A program made the position numbers and the translations under genes. From NCBI GenBank assembly GCA_944391895.1, contig CALXVF010000027.1, positions 1 through 12,051 of the forward strand: a stretch of DNA of 12,051 nucleotides. Direction: 5' to 3'. Position 1 is the stretch's first letter. Every line of letters starts with the position of its first letter. The notes below the pieces were generated by a model, which had not been told where the DNA came from, did no database searches, and worked only from the letters and a program-made list of their open reading frames with translations. Origin of the DNA: an uncultured Clostridia bacterium. Its GTDB lineage: Bacteria; Bacillota; Clostridia; TANB77; CAG-508. Shown here one piece after another: positions 1 through 5,783 of the stretch.

Positions 1-58
1 CTACGATTGCATCTGTGTTTTCAATAGCATCAAATTTTAAATTTTGTGATTTAGTCAT
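1..58 (-). CDS. Start of an unidentified gene (partial, runs off the window)
   Basis: Only the first 19 codons are inside the window. The protein begins MTKSQNLKFDAIENTDAIV and continues past position 1. The start is well supported: an ATG at 58-56 is preceded by GGAGG at 71-67 with 8 nt between, and two sigma-A-type promoters lie upstream. No family can be named from 19 residues. The gene is co-directional with the DGR but has its own promoters after the DGR's last gene, so it is probably a separate transcription unit. Confidence 0.7.
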   Translation of the reverse strand, partial: MTKSQNLKFDAIENTDAIV

Positions 59-116
59 TATTCTTACCTCCAATATACTAATTTCATAGACTTTTGAGTT
101 TGTCGTCTATATTGAA

Positions 117-146
117 ATTATATATTAGGGGGTATTTTGTTGTCAA
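117..146 (-). promoter_or_regulatory. Proximal promoter for the left-edge gene
   Basis: On the minus strand a perfect TTGACA (146-141) is separated by 18 nt from a perfect TATAAT (122-117). The predicted transcription start is near 110, giving a leader of about 50 nt before the ATG at 58. Confidence 0.7.
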
Positions 147-191
147 AGTTCATTTCTCATTTATTACAGGATGCTTTTCTTCGACTTAATT

Positions 192-220
192 ATTATACTA
201 CAAATTTCTATATCTTTCAA
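192..220 (-). promoter_or_regulatory. Distal promoter for the left-edge gene
   Basis: On the minus strand TTGAAA (220-215) is separated by exactly 17 nt from TATAAT (197-192). It lies about 75 nt upstream of the proximal promoter and points the same way, so the left-edge gene appears to have tandem promoters. No other gene start lies between them. Confidence 0.55.
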
Positions 221-250
221 GCATTTCACTGTCTATTAAAATATGTGACT

Positions 251-268
251 AAAAAATTTGTATTTTTT
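251..268 (-). terminator. Weak AT-only hairpin after the OB-fold gene
   Basis: Seven A/T pairs (251-257 with 262-268) surround a 4-nt loop and overlap the stop codon of the OB-fold gene. On the minus strand the 3' arm ends in six T. The stem has no G-C pair, so this is a weak candidate for the DGR operon terminator. Confidence 0.25.
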
Positions 269-500
269 ATATACTCTCAATTTCTTTTATTATTATCTTA
301 TTATTAATAAAGCTTCCGTTAGCAATCACTAATTTATTATTATTTACATACATTTTATCTGCAATTTCGTCAATTGCAATTATTGATATAATTTGCTTTT
401 CATCTTCTATGTAACCTTTTGCTAAACTTGTATGTTTTCCTTTATATATAAATAAATATTCTACATTAACTAATTTGCCCATTATATATATTTCATTCAT
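267..500 (-). CDS. Small OB-fold / SSB-like protein, last gene of the DGR cluster
   Basis: A 77-residue protein with alternating beta-type segments: an N-terminal MNEIYIMGKL strand, HTSLAKGYI around 23-31, IISIIAIDEIAD around 37-48, KLVIANGSF around 56-64, and a final KIIIKEIESI strand. The order resembles single-stranded-DNA-binding OB folds, with the 'I.GK' start, the 'NEIAD'-like segment and the 'I.G.' turn, but it is shorter than a full SSB (about 110 residues or more) and lacks an acidic tail. The ribosome binding site is weak (AGG about 9 nt upstream). It lies 172 nt downstream of the template repeat and on the same strand as avd and the RT, so it may bind the TR cDNA or RNA. That role is inference; the fold assignment is from pattern only. 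Confidence 0.6.
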   Translation of the reverse strand: MNEIYIMGKLVNVEYLFIYKGKHTSLAKGYIEDEKQIISIIAIDEIADKMYVNNNKLVIANGSFINNKIIIKEIESI

Positions 501-672
501 CTTAAACCTATTATTTTTTTATTTAAAACTCATTAATTACAAATTTTCAGCTTTCTTACTTACTCGTAATTAATTAATATATTTACCTTAATTAGGAAGG
601 AACAAGTCTCTTTAATATCTAATATATTACCGTATACATTCACTTGAAATGCATAATCCGAATTAATATTAG
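501..672 (-). other. Non-coding spacer downstream of the template repeat
   Basis: These 172 nt hold no credible gene. On the minus strand the stretch directly follows TR and contains: a 9-bp pairing with a 2-nt bulge (CTAATATTA at 672-664 with TAATATATTAG near 630-620) enclosing a small CAUUU/GAAUG hairpin; and a 9-bp perfect inverted repeat (532-540 with 566-574). In the Bordetella phage DGR a structured spacer of roughly this length, directly 3' of TR, is needed for Avd-RT binding and cDNA priming. A similar role here is inferred from position and length. Confidence 0.4.
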
Positions 673-808
673 AGTGGGTCTACAGGCAATGTTGTTGTTA
701 CTGTTGCTCGTATTGTTGTTGTTGCGATTGCTCGTGTAATTGTTGCTATTATTGTAGTTGCCTCCTCTATTGACACAAGGATTGTTGGTGTTAGAGTTCG
801 TCTCGGTT
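673..808 (-). repeat. DGR template repeat (TR)
   Basis: 136 bp that align without gaps to the VR at 3102-3237 (constant offset of 2429). There are 117 identities and 19 differences. Every difference is at a plus-strand T, meaning an A on the coding (minus) strand: A to G 10 times, A to T 8 times, A to C once. All 78 non-A positions are identical. Read in the VR frame, TR is an open stretch loaded with 19 AAY codons, the usual design of DGR templates. It begins about 29 nt after the RT stop codon. The GTT/GTTGTT look of the plus strand comes from these AAC codons. Confidence 0.97.
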
Positions 809-837
809 ATAACTTGTCCCTAATTTTAATTCACTAG

Positions 838-1857
838 TTATTCACTATAAAATAAATTGTTAATTAATCCTTTTACATTTGCTATTTGTATGTATCCTAT
901 ATGTCCACACAAATATTTTTTTGCCTCTTTATATGTCATTTTTTCATTTCTTATATTATATTTTAGTTCTTTTATTTTATTTTTCAACTTGCGCTTACCT
1001 TTGTCTCTAATTTTCAAATTATATTCTTTTATTTTATATCCGCAAAAGTTAACTCCTTGCTTTCCTTTGAAAATTTGTGTTTTGTTGTTTAATTCTAATT
1101 GTAGATTATCTTTTAGGAATTTTTTTATTTCTTTTAATGCTTTTATTGCTTCTTCTTTAGTTTGTACTAATAAAATTTCATCGTCCATATACCTATAATA
1201 CCACTTATACTTCAACTTTTCTTTGACATACCAGTCTAACTCATTTAAATATATGTTGGCAAACATTTGTGATGTATAGTTTCCAATTGGTAGACTTTTT
1301 GCTCCTGTTTCCATATAATTTGAATAAATTATTTCTTTTATTAGCCATAACACTTTTTTGTCTAATATTCTTTTCCTTAATATACTAAATAATATATTTT
1401 TATCTATGTTTTGAAAGAACTTTGCTATATCCATTTTTAGTATATAGTAATTCTCATATTTATTTTTCATATACCTCATTGCTTTTTGTACATCTAAACA
1501 CGCTTTATGCATTCCTCTTTTTTCTATACATGCATAGCTCGTTTCTATAAATCTTGGTATATAATATGGCTTTAAAATGTTATCTACTAGCCATCTATGT
1601 ACAATTCTATCTATATATTTTGATTTCTCTATTTTTCGTTTTTTGGGTTCATATACATAAAACGAGCTATATCCCCCATGTTTATATGTTCCAGCTTTTA
1701 GATTTTCATATATGTATTTTATATATTCTTCTTGTTTTAAATTAAACAGTATTGTTTCTTTTCTTGATGTTTTACCTTTTTTGCTTTCTATATGTGCTTT
1801 CATTAATTTTTCATAGCTTAAATTTTTATCCCACACATTTCTAATAGTTTTTGGCAT
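838..1857 (-). CDS. DGR reverse transcriptase
   Basis: A 339-residue RNA-dependent DNA polymerase that copies the TR RNA into adenine-mutagenised cDNA. Visible blocks: N-terminal IESKKGK (about 23-29) and basic KKRKIEKSKYIDRIVH region; palm motif A KMDIAKFF with catalytic D143; IGNYTSQ at 191-197, where the SQ form is typical of DGR enzymes rather than the QG form of retrons and group II introns; YMDD at 223-226 (D225, D226); and FCGYKI near 271-276 leading to the thumb. There is no maturase or endonuclease domain, and the length fits DGR enzymes (about 300-400). The start overlaps the end of avd by 17 nt; its GGAGG lies 14 nt upstream inside avd and in-frame stops precede the ATG, so translational coupling is likely. 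TR, VR and Avd nearby confirm the assignment. Confidence 0.97.
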   Translation of the reverse strand: MPKTIRNVWDKNLSYEKLMKAHIESKKGKTSRKETILFNLKQEEYIKYIYENLKAGTYKHGGYSSFYVYEPKKRKIEKSKYIDRIVHRWLVDNILKPYYIPRFIETSYACIEKRGMHKACLDVQKAMRYMKNKYENYYILKMDIAKFFQNIDKNILFSILRKRILDKKVLWLIKEIIYSNYMETGAKSLPIGNYTSQMFANIYLNELDWYVKEKLKYKWYYRYMDDEILLVQTKEEAIKALKEIKKFLKDNLQLELNNKTQIFKGKQGVNFCGYKIKEYNLKIRDKGKRKLKNKIKELKYNIRNEKMTYKEAKKYLCGHIGYIQIANVKGLINNLFYSE

Positions 1858-2266
1858 AGTACTTTATTAATCCTCCAAGTATTTGTCCTATTTCATATAT
1901 TTGGTCCATTGCTACATCTAACTTATTTTCATCTATCCATTTATTTTTATACATTATTCTTAAATAAATTCTTTGACAATTAAGCATACAATCTATTTTA
2001 TTTAAAATCTTAATTTTTTCATACTTTTCTTGTTCTATTACCTTTTTCATAAAATTGTTTTTGTCATTTCTTGTTGTTTCATTACTATTCTTTATTCTTA
2101 TAGTTTTATTCAAATACATTATATTTTCTAACATATTATATAAACTACTTTTATATTCATTGCCAATACTAAATTTTTCTGTTCGTGGTAATTTTATTAT
2201 TAGTTCTATAATATATTGAATATATCTTTCTGATTTTGGTATTAATTTTAACTTTTCCTTTTCCAC
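1841..2266 (-). CDS. avd: DGR accessory variability determinant (Avd), four-helix bundle protein
   Basis: A 141-residue, Lys/Ile-rich basic protein predicted to be almost all helix (about 11-26, 36-57, 83-107 and 114-137). The segment LPRTEKFSIGNEYKSSLYNMLENI and the C-terminal GQILGGLIKYY match the Avd / S23-like four-helix family. In known DGRs, Avd forms a basic pentameric barrel that binds the RT and the template RNA. The start is GTG at 2266, with AAGGA about 9 nt upstream. It begins 38 nt after the MutS-like gene and overlaps the RT by 17 nt, so the three genes read as one operon. Confidence 0.9.
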   Translation of the reverse strand: MEKEKLKLIPKSERYIQYIIELIIKLPRTEKFSIGNEYKSSLYNMLENIMYLNKTIRIKNSNETTRNDKNNFMKKVIEQEKYEKIKILNKIDCMLNCQRIYLRIMYKNKWIDENKLDVAMDQIYEIGQILGGLIKYYAKNY

Positions 2267-2304
2267 TGCTTTTTCCTTTTTATATTTTTATCTAAAATTA
2301 AACT

Positions 2305-2694
2305 TTATTCTTTATTTAAATATTTTCTTATTTCTTCTCTGTCATATTGATATATTGCATATTTACAATTCTCACATCCTAAGTTATAAATAGCTTTTAT
2401 ATTTTTATTTACATCATCAAAATTTTCTTCTACCTTTAGTTCTCCATTAATGTTTTTATATACAATATAGCTTATCTCCTTTTCCTTTAACGCGACTAAA
2501 TATCTATTTAAACTTCTTATAGGAATGCCTACTTTGCATAAGTATTTTATAAAACATGTACATTTTAAATTAAATAGTTCATTCAATAGTACTGCATCTT
2601 TTCCTATTGCTATATAAAAATTACCATTTTGAACAAACAATACCTTGTCTCCAACTTTTTCCTTTAGTAACCTTACTTTTTCATTAAACTTCAT
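2305..2694 (-). CDS. MutS domain I-like DGR accessory protein
   Basis: A 129-residue protein whose residues 8-80 follow the N-terminal mismatch-recognition domain of MutS: VLFVQNGNFYIAIGKDA (18-34) for the 'lfFrmGDFYElFgeDA' block, then KVGIPIRSLNRYLVAL (54-69) for 'maGiPyHavdrYlakL', then ISYIVYKN for 'vaIceQ'. No clamp, lever or ATPase domain follows, so it cannot act as MutS. The mismatch-wedge Phe is kept (F26), but the Glu of the F-x-E motif is Ile (I28). A C-terminal extension carries a Cys pair (C107, C110). GGGAG 6 nt upstream supports the ATG. Its place directly before avd and the RT suggests an accessory role, perhaps in nucleic-acid binding during homing; that role is inferred. Confidence 0.8.
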   Translation of the reverse strand: MKFNEKVRLLKEKVGDKVLFVQNGNFYIAIGKDAVLLNELFNLKCTCFIKYLCKVGIPIRSLNRYLVALKEKEISYIVYKNINGELKVEENFDDVNKNIKAIYNLGCENCKYAIYQYDREEIRKYLNKE

Positions 2695-2746
2695 CTTTTT
2701 CTCCCTTTACTCATTTTATTTTTTCAGTATTCCATTAATCAAGGTG

Positions 2747-2794
2747 GCAAAGAGCTATGCATATTAAACACAGTTAATACACATAGCTCTTTGC
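2747..2794 (-). promoter_or_regulatory. Long hairpin in the leader of the MutS-like/avd/RT operon
   Basis: On the minus strand, two 21-nt arms pair completely around a 6-nt loop (CUGUGU), using 19 Watson-Crick pairs and two adjacent wobbles (U.G, G.U). On the plus strand those two positions become C-A mismatches, so the minus-strand RNA is the likely functional form. No T-run follows, so it is not a standard terminator. It sits 52 nt before the ATG of the MutS-like gene and could be an RNA processing, stability or control element. Confidence 0.6.
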
Positions 2795-2817
2795 TATTTC
2801 TATTTATAGATATTTGG

Positions 2818-2878
2818 TTAAATCTTACGATATATATATATATATATATACAGTCTCAAGGCTTTCAGCGTTTTTCAT
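2818..2878 (-). repeat. TA-microsatellite promoter-like element, copy 1
   Basis: Contains 21 nt of alternating AT (2830-2850) flanked by sequences almost identical to copy 2 (4623-4693): TAAATC(T/C)TAC on one side and CAG(T/C)CTCAAGGCTTTCAGCG plus TTTTCAT on the other. On the minus strand, TTGAGA precedes the tract at a distance that puts a TATATA hexamer 17 nt downstream, at the end of the tract, as in a -35/-10 pair. It lies upstream of the MutS-like/avd/RT operon. The duplication is seen directly; promoter function is inferred. Confidence 0.6.
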
Positions 2879-2949
2879 ATTCTTCTCTCTTTCAATTTAT
2901 CTAATAAATTTTACTATTCTTGTAAGTCTGTACACTTATCTGACAATTT

Positions 2950-3089
2950 ACAATAAGGTTCTAAATTTCGCCCCGCGGAGAGACTTCACACTAAGCAATC
3001 TTAGTTTGAAGCCTCTCATGCAAGTTCTAGTCTTCTACCATTACTAAGTTCGAGTCTCCTTGGAATGCATCGCAGGCAAGCGTTCAGTG
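2950..3089 (-). other. GC-richer, structured intergenic island 3' of the variable repeat
   Basis: About 140 nt between the target gene and the MutS-like gene whose base composition stands out from the surrounding AT-rich DNA. It contains the hairpin at 2978-3017, a 14-nt imperfect direct repeat (3022-3035 and 3047-3060, 12 of 14 identical), a second CTTAGT (minus strand) able to compete for the hairpin arm, and a 12-nt motif (3059-3070) that recurs once with one mismatch downstream of TR (643-654). No open reading frame or start is credible. The rest of the 395-nt gap (2695-2949) holds the TA element and the leader hairpin. Confidence 0.45.
2978..3017 (-). other. Imperfect 18-bp hairpin in the island after VR
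   Basis: Arms 2978-2995 and 3000-3017 pair on the minus-strand RNA with 16 Watson-Crick pairs, one G.U and one A-G mismatch, closing a 4-nt AUUG loop. No T-run follows; the next bases are GC-rich (CCGCGGGGCG). It begins 72 nt after the stop codon of the target gene. DGR variable repeats are often followed by a hairpin or cruciform that aids homing, though usually nearer than here. A two-gene boundary structure is the alternative. Confidence 0.55.
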
Positions 3090-4352
3090 TTACAAATATA
3101 AAGTGGGTCTACAGGCAATGCTGTTGCCACTGTCGCTCGTATTGTGGTAGAAGCGACCGCTCGTGTAATTGCCGCTATTACTGTAGAAGCCTCCTCTACT
3201 GACACAAGGATAGTAGGTGTTAGAGTACGTCTCGGTTGTAAATTCCATTGTGTTTCCTGCCATGTCATATATATTACATCTTACGTCTTTTGTTTCATCT
3301 CCACTGTCAACATTTGCCAATATACTTTCTCCTACTTTCTGTAAGGACCTTTTTGCATTTCGTCCTATTTGTTTTGAATAATTTTTATCTCCACTACATT
3401 CTTGTATGAATACTATTGCTGTGTCCCATGCATAACTATTTATTAAATCACTTGTAAAATTATTACTACTATACATATTTTGACATAAACTTGCTGCTTG
3501 TGGTTGTGTTATATAAGAATAAGGATATACTCCTGTTTTACACACTATTGGATTCGTATCACTTGTATTAGACCTTCTTGCTGAACTTGTAGCTAGGGCA
3601 TCTCCCGCTTCGTAGCGTCCTATATAATAGCCTCCATTTGCATTCGCACTATTTTTAAATGCATTTATGTCTTTCGCTATTGTATTTCCATATCCACTTG
3701 ATGCATGTTCACTCGCTGTTTCTTCTTTAAATGAACTTGAGACTTGGATGACATTTCCTGAGGTATTAAAATCATATCTTCCTAATGTTATTGTTTTTTC
3801 TCCTTGCGAGGTTTTTATTTTTCCTACTGGTATCCATACAAATTGACTTCCTTTTGTATTAGCATCACCTGCTGATACATCTTCTATTATTATTCCTTTT
3901 TCTACATTATCTTGTGGATTTACTACTTTGAATCCTGCAGGTATAACTACTTTATTTCCTAGACTGTCTTGAGTTTCTGTATTTTGTGTTTCGCTTCCAG
4001 TTATATCTCCTAATCCTGGGCCTGTTTTCATTGTTCCTGTTATTTTTACTCCATTTACATACGCTGTTTTCCCTTCTAATATATCTTCTGGTGTAGCTGT
4101 AGCATCTGATGTATCTAAACTTTCAAGCGTACCTGTTATTCCTCCTATTGTTATTCCTTTTCTAATGTAACTTGCCATTAGGCTTGAATTTGCATTTCCT
4201 CCTGCTAAGTAATTTTCTCCTTCTGTTTCTTGGTTTACTACAACATTTCTTATTACTATACTTCCAACTATTATTCCTATTAATGCTATTACTGTAATTA
4301 GCATTATTATCCTTTTCTTCTTATTGGTTTGTTCTTTACTTTCTTTTTTCAT
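3090..4352 (-). CDS. DGR target: membrane-anchored variable protein with FGE/C-type-lectin-like domain
   Basis: A 420-residue protein. A short Lys-rich cytoplasmic tail and one transmembrane segment (about 15-35) suggest N-in/C-out anchoring without cleavage. Two short beta repeats follow (about 62-76 and 89-108, the latter ILEGKTAYVNGVKITGTM), a motif common in phage-tail and surface proteins of Firmicutes. From about 169 (FVWIPVG at 171-177) to the end is a formylglycine-generating-enzyme/sulfatase-modifying type domain, which has the C-type lectin fold used by DGR targets; YYIGRYEAGDA and GNTMEF are recognisable. Residues about 373-416 are encoded by VR and end CRPTLYL. The likely role is ligand or surface binding with diversified specificity, not enzymatic modification. 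GGAGG 6 nt before the ATG fixes the start, and a strong promoter lies 51 nt further up. Confidence 0.93.
   Translation of the reverse strand: MKKESKEQTNKKKRIIMLITVIALIGIIVGSIVIRNVVVNQETEGENYLAGGNANSSLMASYIRKGITIGGITGTLESLDTSDATATPEDILEGKTAYVNGVKITGTMKTGPGLGDITGSETQNTETQDSLGNKVVIPAGFKVVNPQDNVEKGIIIEDVSAGDANTKGSQFVWIPVGKIKTSQGEKTITLGRYDFNTSGNVIQVSSSFKEETASEHASSGYGNTIAKDINAFKNSANANGGYYIGRYEAGDALATSSARRSNTSDTNPIVCKTGVYPYSYITQPQAASLCQNMYSSNNFTSDLINSYAWDTAIVFIQECSGDKNYSKQIGRNAKRSLQKVGESILANVDSGDETKDVRCNIYDMAGNTMEFTTETYSNTYYPCVSRGGFYSNSGNYTSGRFYHNTSDSGNSIACRPTLYL
3102..3120 (-). other. Putative initiation-of-mutagenic-homing (IMH) segment of VR
   Basis: The last 19 nt of VR on the coding strand (CATTGCCTGTAGACCCACT) are identical to TR 673-691 and are GC-richer than the rest of the repeat. 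Beyond them the two copies diverge at once. An invariant GC-containing block at the VR 3' end is where cDNA integration starts in characterised DGRs. The exact boundary is inferred. Confidence 0.55.
3102..3237 (-). repeat. DGR variable repeat (VR)
   Basis: The 136-bp partner of TR (673-808), at the 3' end of the target gene and ending 12 nt before its stop codon. Relative to TR, 14 of 19 Asn codons are changed: to Tyr four times, Ser three, Gly three, Phe twice, and once each to His and Asp. The other five remain Asn. The scaffold residues between them (PCV.RGG, NTS, IACRPT) are unchanged. All 19 base changes are at coding-strand adenines, so this copy has been rewritten by adenine-specific retrohoming. 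Confidence 0.97.
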
Positions 4353-4402
4353 TTTGTTCCTCCCTCGTAATCTTTTATTTTTATTTCACTTTTTATGTAT
4401 CT

Positions 4403-4431
4403 GTTATATCATAACCGTTTGCATTTTGCAA
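4403..4431 (-). promoter_or_regulatory. Promoter of the DGR target gene
   Basis: On the minus strand TTGCAA (4431-4426), a 17-nt spacer and TATAAC (4408-4403), with a TG one base before the -10 (extended -10). The predicted start near 4396 gives a leader of about 44 nt. The same hexamer pattern and spacing recur upstream of the SbcD-like gene (8986-9014), which supports both calls. Confidence 0.65.
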
Positions 4432-4540
4432 TCGCTTTTGAGTCGTTTATTTTTTCTCTTTTTTTAATTATTTCCACTTTATTGGTTTATATTCATTTAC
4501 CTTTATAATCTGTTCATTCTTTCTTTTTTCTTGCATGCGC

Positions 4541-4593
4541 AAAAAAGCTACATATCTTAAACGAATTTTAGGTTCGCCTAAAATACATAGCTT
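4541..4593 (-). terminator. Terminator-like nested hairpin upstream of the target gene
   Basis: On the minus-strand RNA an 11-bp outer stem (4583-4593 with 4545-4555, including tandem U.G and G.U pairs) encloses a 7-bp stem with a CGAA loop (4566-4583), followed by six U. The wobbles become mismatches on the plus strand, so the minus RNA is the intended form. No minus-strand gene lies just upstream, so the hairpin would end a short RNA started at TA element copy 2, or act as an attenuator before the target gene. Confidence 0.55.
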
Positions 4594-4622
4594 CTTCTCT
4601 ATGTATATTTATGTTTATTTTA

Positions 4623-4693
<71 letters not shown>

Positions 4694-4823
4694 GTATAAT
4701 TTTCACCTTTCTTTTACTAACTTATATTATCTTTATACATTTATTTCTTGCATTTGTCAATCGCTATATAAATTATTTCTAAAAAATATTTAAATTAGTA
4801 TATTTTTTTATTTAATACATATA

Positions 4824-4852
4824 TTTACTTAAATAATTTTACATGATATAAT
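4824..4852 (+). promoter_or_regulatory. Promoter of the cation transporter
   Basis: A perfect TATAAT (4847-4852) with an extended TG (4844-4845) and a weak TTTACT (4824-4829) 17 nt upstream. Transcription would start near 4859-4860, so an ATG at 4860 would have no leader and the start at 4896 is preferred. Confidence 0.6.
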
Positions 4853-4895
4853 AGAAATTATGCGATATAAATTTAAAATAAGAAAAGGAATAATT

Positions 4896-5783
4896 ATGGA
4901 TAGATACGGAAAAACAAAATTAGCAGGAATTCTAGGAATTGTAGGTAATATATTTTTACTAATAATTAAAGCAATTATTGGTTTTATTTCTAATAGCCAG
5001 GCAATGATAGCGGATGCTGCAAATAGCGCAGCTGATATTTTTGCTTCACTTATGACTTTTATCGGGAGCAAAATTGCTAGTGAGCCTAAAGATGATACTC
5101 ACAATATGGGACATGGAAAAGCTGAATATATTTTTTCTATGTTTATTAGTATTTCCATGATATTTATTGCTTTTACTCTTCTTTATGATTCTGTAATGTC
5201 TTTAGTTAATAAGAGTACCTTTGAATTTTCATGGTTTTTAGTAGTAGTTTGTATTATAACTATAGTTGTAAAACTTAGCTTGTTTATATATACTTCTAAA
5301 TTAGCTAAAGGAATGGATAATTTATTATTAGAAGCAAATAAGAAAGATCATAGAAATGACTGTATTATCACTACTTTTACTTTAATTTCAGTACTATTAA
5401 GTTTAATAAATATATATTGGTTTGACGGTGTAGTTGGTATTGGAATTTCTATTTGGATTTTCTTTACTGGTTTTAAGATTTTTGTAGAGAGTTTCAATGT
5501 TTTAATGGATAAATCATTAAATGAAAAAGATAAAGAACAAATTATTAAAGTATTAGAAAAATATCCTGAAATAAAGAAATATAATCATTTAAATACATCA
5601 CCTGTTGGATATAAATATTTAATATCAATTACAATATTTGTAGATGGCAGTCTTTCAACTTTTGAAAGCCATGAAATAGCTGATAAGCTAGAAGATGAAT
5701 TGGATAAATTGGATTTTGTATATTTAGCAATAATTCATGTTAATCCTTTAAATATTGAAGAAAAAAATACTGACCAAAATTAA
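4896..5783 (+). CDS. Cation diffusion facilitator family metal transporter
   Basis: A 295-residue inner-membrane protein that probably exports a divalent metal by proton antiport. Several hydrophobic helices (among them about 10-31, 38-60, 80-103, 113-134, 158-176 and 180-200) are followed by a cytoplasmic domain ending with HEIADKLEDEL. Family signatures: IADAANSAADIFASL (38-52), the GHGKAEYI loop (72-79) and DHRND (151-155). Counted against family models, the transport site would be N43, D47, D151 and D155, an NxxxD/DxxxD set seen in some manganese exporters rather than the HxxxD of many zinc exporters; the manganese reading is inference. I chose the ATG at 4896 because AAGGA lies 6-7 nt upstream; an ATG at 4860 coincides with the predicted transcription start and has no ribosome binding site. 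It is a single-gene unit. Confidence 0.88.
   Translation: MDRYGKTKLAGILGIVGNIFLLIIKAIIGFISNSQAMIADAANSAADIFASLMTFIGSKIASEPKDDTHNMGHGKAEYIFSMFISISMIFIAFTLLYDSVMSLVNKSTFEFSWFLVVVCIITIVVKLSLFIYTSKLAKGMDNLLLEANKKDHRNDCIITTFTLISVLLSLINIYWFDGVVGIGISIWIFFTGFKIFVESFNVLMDKSLNEKDKEQIIKVLEKYPEIKKYNHLNTSPVGYKYLISITIFVDGSLSTFESHEIADKLEDELDKLDFVYLAIIHVNPLNIEEKNTDQN

Noticed and set aside
691..730. GTT/GTTGTT run that looks like a trinucleotide microsatellite
   Set aside because: It is the plus-strand view of consecutive AAC codons in the template repeat; the same layout, altered at adenines, is present in VR.
857..1198. Plus-strand frame opposite the RT
   Set aside because: A hydrophobic shadow of the RT coding strand with no ribosome binding site; the same applies to plus-strand frames opposite the SbcC-like, TOPRIM-like and fabI genes.
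838..1857. Retron or group II intron reverse transcriptase
   Set aside because: The SQ form of the RT motif, the absence of maturase and endonuclease domains, and the adjacent Avd, TR and VR all fit a DGR; no intron domain V or msr/msd structure is seen.
2960..3060. 5S rRNA- or tRNA-like gene (GTTCGAGTCTC and TGGTAG-type strings)
   Set aside because: The T-arm-like string lacks a matching stem and no cloverleaf or full 5S structure can be drawn around it.
3044..3268. 74-codon minus-strand frame overlapping VR
   Set aside because: It is a different frame of the target gene's VR. It has no ribosome binding site and an Ala/Thr/Arg/Val-biased composition produced by the repetitive AAY codons.
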